Shown: positions 18,173-21,325 of the stretch, piece by piece | Layout: every line of letters starts with the position of its first letter | Numbering within the stretch: position 1 is the stretch's first letter | Source of the DNA: SCTG01 sp964384595 | GTDB taxonomy: Bacteria; Nitrospirota; Nitrospiria; Nitrospirales; NS-4 | Direction: 5' to 3' | DNA: 21,325 nucleotides | NCBI GenBank assembly: GCA_964384595.1 | Contig: CAYLLY010000036.1 | Coordinates: forward strand, 1 to 21,325 | Made by a program: the position numbers and the translations under genes | The notes under the pieces: generated by a model | What the model was told of the DNA's origin: nothing | Databases searched by the model: none | What the model saw: only the letters and a program-made list of their open reading frames with translations

Positions 18173-21100
18173 CTATGGGCCGAGCTTCACTTTGCTGGTG
18201 GCGCCGTTCAATGCGAGCACCGCGCCGGAGGTACCGGCCACAGTGACGTTCACCGCGCCAGGCCCGGCGAAGGCCGTGAAGCCGGGCGACACCGAGACTT
18301 GCGCCGCCGTGGCGCCGCCCGCCAGCAGCACCGGGACCCCGACGAGGTTCGTGATGCTGGTCGTGATGCTGCACCCGCCACAGAGCGCCGCATTGTTGGT
18401 GATATTCAAGGCGTTCGTGCCCGTGCTGCCGAACGTGCCCAGCGAGCCGCCCGCCAAGCTGAAGACCGACCCGCCTGAAATGTTGACCAGCCAGCCACCG
18501 GTGATATTGATCACGCTGTTATTGTTCAGCGAGAACAGACTGCCGGTGACGTTCAGGTAGCTCCCGCCGGCCACGTTGAACAGCGAGCCGTTGGTTACGT
18601 TCAGAATGCTGTTGTTCAGCTTGACGAGCGCGTCCGACGAAACCGTGCCGAGCAGCTTGGCGTTCTGGGCCAGCTTCACAAGATCGCTGTTGGACGTCAT
18701 GGTGCTGCTGAGGTTCAGGAGAGGCAGAGTGGCTTCCAGAAGTGCCGTATCCAGCTTGACAACCTGCTCGGTGTTCACGGTCGCGCCCGAGGCCGTGACG
18801 AGAGGTCCCGGAATGGGACACGGGCATGATGCGCCCGACCCGCGAAGCGGCCGGTCGGTGCCGACCGTAAGCCCCGTCCCCGAGGGGCCCGCATCGAGCG
18901 TGAATGCATCGGTCTCTGGTGCCGTCGCCGTCCCCGCCAGATCGTAGATGGCTTGTCCGGTGGTGTTGGCGATGTTGTGCGTGCCCCCGGTGACGTTGTC
19001 CAGGATCGCCGTCGAGCCGGCGATGAGTGTGCCCCCCGCCGTCACCGTGACCCGACCGCTGCTCGTGCCGGAGCCAGCAATAGTGAGCGTGCCCGCGCCC
19101 ACGTGCAGCGCGCCCGTGTTGTTCACCGTGCCGGGGTCCAGCGACTGCGTGCCCGCCCCCAGCTTGTTCAGCGTGCCCGCGTTGGTCAGCGTGTTGCTGC
19201 CCCCGAAGGTCGTGATCGGCGCGCTGTTGGTGCCCGTCAGCTCAATCACGCCCCCCGCTTGGTTGGTCAGCGTCGCCGACGAGCTCAGCCCCAGCCGGTT
19301 CGTGCCCCCAATCGTGATCGTGCCCGTGTTGTTCCAGGTCTTGGTGGTGAGCACCGGACTGCCCGCGCCGATCGTCGTCGCCCCCGTGGTCACCAGCAGC
19401 CCCGCCCCCGTGATCGTGCCCGCCGACCAACTGAAGGCGCTGTTCAGCGTCAGATCGTTGCCCGTCCCCCCGGAGAGCGAGCCACCGCTCACCGTCAGCG
19501 CCGGCGCACCCGCCGCCGCAAGGCTGAGCGGCGTATTCAGGTTCACCGTCGCCCCGTTCACAAGCAGCGCCCCCGTGTCGGTAAAGCTCACCCCCGTGTT
19601 CCAGGCGTGCGTGCCGCCGTTGAACGCCAGCGTCGTGCCGGGATCGATGTCAAAGACGCCCGTGTGCGTGCCGCCGTTCGGCAGGTTGAGCGTGCCCGCC
19701 CCCACGTGCAGCGTGCCCGTGTTGTTCACCGTGCCGGGGTCCAGCGACTGCGTGCCCGCCCCCAGCTTGTTCAGCGTGCCCGCGTTGGTCAGCGTGTTGC
19801 TGCCCCCGAAGCTCGTGATCGGCGCGCTGTTGGTGCCCGTCAGCTCGATCACGCCCCCCGCCTGGTTGGTCAGCGTCGCCCCCGAGCTCAGCCCCAGCCG
19901 GTTCGTGCCCCCAATCGTGATCGTGCCGGTGTTGTTCCAGGTCTTGGTGGTGAGCACCGGACTGCCCGCCCCGATCGTCGTCGCCCCCGTCGTCACCAGC
20001 AGCCCCGCCCCCGTGATCGTGCCCGCCGACCAGGTCGAGCCGGTTCCGACGAACGTCACGGTGTCGGTGCCGGTCAAGGTGCCGCCGGACATCGTGAGGG
20101 TGGAGAAGAAATCTGGCGTGCCGTCGCTGAAGGTCGTCGTCCCGCTGGAGATGGTGAGCGATGAGAGAGCGCTGGGGCCAAGGAACATCTGGCTCGTGGC
20201 GCCGTCGAGCACCAGTAAGCCCTTCGACGTCAGACCGGTCACGTTGATGCCCCCGCCGAGATTAACAAAAGGAGCAAACGCCGGATCGACGTGAAGGTTC
20301 GCAGCCGACGCGCTGTTCTGCAAAAGGACTGAGAACCCCGAGGTGTTGATCTGGATGCAGGACCCGCAGGCGGGGGCCGCAGTGAAGTTCAGCGTGTTCG
20401 TGCCCGTGGCCCCGAACTCGACAAGCGAGTCGGCCGTGATGATGAAAGCGCCGCCGCCGGAGACCGTCATGAGCGCGCCGCTGGAGATGGTCATCGTGCT
20501 GCTCCCCGCCAGCGAGACCAGCGTGGCGGGACTGGGAACGTTCAGCACGCTCCCGCTCGCGACATTGAAGGCGGGACCGCTGTTCACAGTCAGCGTGCCC
20601 ATGCTCGGGAGGTTCAGCACCGAGCTGAGGGAGGTTAGCAGAGTGTTGCTCCCCGTGAGACTCGCGAGCGACGTGCTGCCCACCAACGTTGCTGTATTCA
20701 GCTTCAGCAGTTGATTCGTCGTAACGGTCGCGCCGCCTGACGCGGTCAGGAGGGCGGCCGGGACGGCTGCGCCAGCCGCCCCCGTCAGCGGCTTATCAGC
20801 AGCCACCGCGCCGGTGAGATCGTAGATCGCCTGGCCAGAGGCATTCGCGATGGCGTGTGAGCCACTCGAAACGTTGTCCAGGATCGCCGTCGAGCCCGCG
20901 ATGAGCGTGCCCCCCGCCGCCACCGTCACCCGGCCGCTGCTCGTGCCGCTCCCGACAATGTCCAAGGTGCCGCTCAGGACCTCTACGAGGCCTGTGTTAT
21001 TAAAGGCGATCGGGCTGATCACCGTGGTCGTGGTCCCCGCCCCCGACTTGATGAACGTGCCCGCGTTGCTGATCGCGCTGCCGGTGGCCCCGTTTTGGGT

Positions 21101-21325
21101 GAAGTCCGCGTCGCTCGCCGCGGTGAAGGTCCCCGTGCTCGTGATGCTCAGAGTCTCCGCTCCCGAGGAGAACTGGAGGGCCCCCGTCCCGCTGAAAGTG
21201 GCGGTCCCCGCCACGCTCAGCGTCCGCTGGAAGGAGAGGAACTTGCCGCTCGCCCCGCTGATCACCAGCGTGCCCCCGTCCGCCACCTCGGTCGTCCCCG
21301 TCCCCGACATCGTGCCGCCCGTCCA
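18173..21325 (-). CDS. Large repetitive adhesin-like surface protein (N-terminus beyond window)
   Basis: The frame is open to the window edge, giving 1051 visible codons and a TAG at 18175-18173. The protein is rich in Gly, Ser, Thr, Ala and Asn, with short beta-strand repeats (TLTNAGTLNKLGAGTQSL, GGTLTGTDTVTF), the look of a right-handed beta-helix as in filamentous haemagglutinin or autotransporter passengers. Two nearly identical 115-residue blocks and a larger duplicated module (each with a C-G-x-C pair, CGSC and CGGC) make up most of it. It ends abruptly at NGATSKVKLGP; no autotransporter barrel, sorting signal or PEP-CTERM anchor is visible. It is likely secreted and surface-associated, but export signal and full length are unseen. 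REP-like palindromes lie directly downstream. Confidence 0.75.
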   Translation of the reverse strand, partial: WTGGTMSGTGTTEVADGGTLVISGASGKFLSFQRTLSVAGTATFSGTGALQFSSGAETLSITSTGTFTAASDADFTQNGATGSAISNAGTFIKSGAGTTTTVISPIAFNNTGLVEVLSGTLDIVGSGTSSGRVTVAAGGTLIAGSTAILDNVSSGSHAIANASGQAIYDLTGAVAADKPLTGAAGAAVPAALLTASGGATVTTNQLLKLNTATLVGSTSLASLTGSNTLLTSLSSVLNLPSMGTLTVNSGPAFNVASGSVLNVPSPATLVSLAGSSTMTISSGALMTVSGGGAFIITADSLVEFGATGTNTLNFTAAPACGSCIQINTSGFSVLLQNSASAANLHVDPAFAPFVNLGGGINVTGLTSKGLLVLDGATSQMFLGPSALSSLTISSGTTTFSDGTPDFFSTLTMSGGTLTGTDTVTFVGTGSTWSAGTITGAGLLVTTGATTIGAGSPVLTTKTWNNTGTITIGGTNRLGLSSGATLTNQAGGVIELTGTNSAPITSFGGSNTLTNAGTLNKLGAGTQSLDPGTVNNTGTLHVGAGTLNLPNGGTHTGVFDIDPGTTLAFNGGTHAWNTGVSFTDTGALLVNGATVNLNTPLSLAAAGAPALTVSGGSLSGGTGNDLTLNSAFSWSAGTITGAGLLVTTGATTIGAGSPVLTTKTWNNTGTITIGGTNRLGLSSSATLTNQAGGVIELTGTNSAPITTFGGSNTLTNAGTLNKLGAGTQSLDPGTVNNTGALHVGAGTLTIAGSGTSSGRVTVTAGGTLIAGSTAILDNVTGGTHNIANTTGQAIYDLAGTATAPETDAFTLDAGPSGTGLTVGTDRPLRGSGASCPCPIPGPLVTASGATVNTEQVVKLDTALLEATLPLLNLSSTMTSNSDLVKLAQNAKLLGTVSSDALVKLNNSILNVTNGSLFNVAGGSYLNVTGSLFSLNNNSVINITGGWLVNISGGSVFSLAGGSLGTFGSTGTNALNITNNAALCGGCSITTSITNLVGVPVLLAGGATAAQVSVSPGFTAFAGPGAVNVTVAGTSGAVLALNGATSKVKLGP
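19085..19429 (-). repeat. Adhesin internal repeat block, copy nearer the C-terminus
   Basis: A 345-bp block, about 97% identical (roughly ten mismatches by eye) to 19688-20032. The 603-base offset is 201 codons, so the reading frame is kept. It encodes SAGTITGAGLLVTTGATTIG through TLHVGAGTL-type sequence. Confidence 0.93.
19688..20032 (-). repeat. Adhesin internal repeat block, copy nearer the N-terminus
   Basis: Partner of 19085-19429. The 258 bases between the blocks encode a non-repeated segment (NLPNGGTHTGVFDIDPGTTL onward). The near-identity points to recent duplication or gene conversion. Confidence 0.93.

Noticed and set aside
19085..20032. Possible CRISPR-like repeat array
   Set aside because: The repeats are two long in-frame protein-coding blocks, not short regularly spaced repeats with unique spacers.
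18948..20294. 448-residue open frame on the + strand across the adhesin gene
   Set aside because: It is antisense to the repetitive adhesin; the Pro/Val/Ser-rich product mirrors the biased codons of the true gene and carries its repeats. No start site or family is visible.

Overview
The window is a GC-rich bacterial chromosomal segment. It has dense, same-strand housekeeping genes on the left, a minus-strand envelope/transport operon in the middle, and a repeat-rich accessory stretch on the right. Gene content and protein style (Obg, ProB, ProA, NadD, RsfS, a LapA/LapB-like TPR protein, GpmI, BioB, ComF, an ORF6N protein) suggest a Gram-negative bacterium, and my best guess is a Nitrospira-like member of Nitrospirota. 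That assignment rests on recognition of protein style and gene order, not on a search.

Left part (1-9754, mostly + strand): the tail of an unknown protein, a small TPR lipoprotein, and a minus-strand antitoxin-like small gene divergent from obg. Then comes a tightly overlapping run, obg-proB-proA-nadD-rsfS-lapAB. Successive stop and start codons overlap by 1 to 4 bases, except for a 2-base gap before lapAB. This run combines ribosome assembly/silencing (Obg, RsfS), proline synthesis (ProB, ProA), NAD synthesis (NadD) and a predicted envelope regulator in which LapA and LapB are one polypeptide. gpmI (with its own promoter) and bioB follow. A convergent ORF6N gene carries a perfect 15-bp inverted repeat inside its coding sequence and a degenerate copy of it just upstream of its start.

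Middle part (10406-16380, - strand): one operon, read from high to low coordinates, encodes an ABC ATPase, a small exported protein, a class 1A dihydroorotate dehydrogenase, an 864-residue FtsX/MacB-type permease and an exported S41 (Ctp) protease. Four genes overlap or nearly abut. The arrangement suggests a transport/envelope system with a pyrimidine gene embedded in it.

Right part (16468-21325): comF, then a PemK/MazF-type toxin-antitoxin pair lying between two 97%-identical 129-bp copies of the comF 3' end plus its palindromic terminator. The duplication stops exactly at the centre of a second palindrome. Several REP-like palindromes cluster here. The window ends inside a very large, repetitive, Gly/Ser/Thr/Asn-rich adhesin-like protein on the minus strand. 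It has two 97%-identical 345-bp internal repeats, a larger duplicated module, and no recognisable C-terminal anchor. I saw no tRNA, rRNA, CRISPR array or complete insertion sequence.
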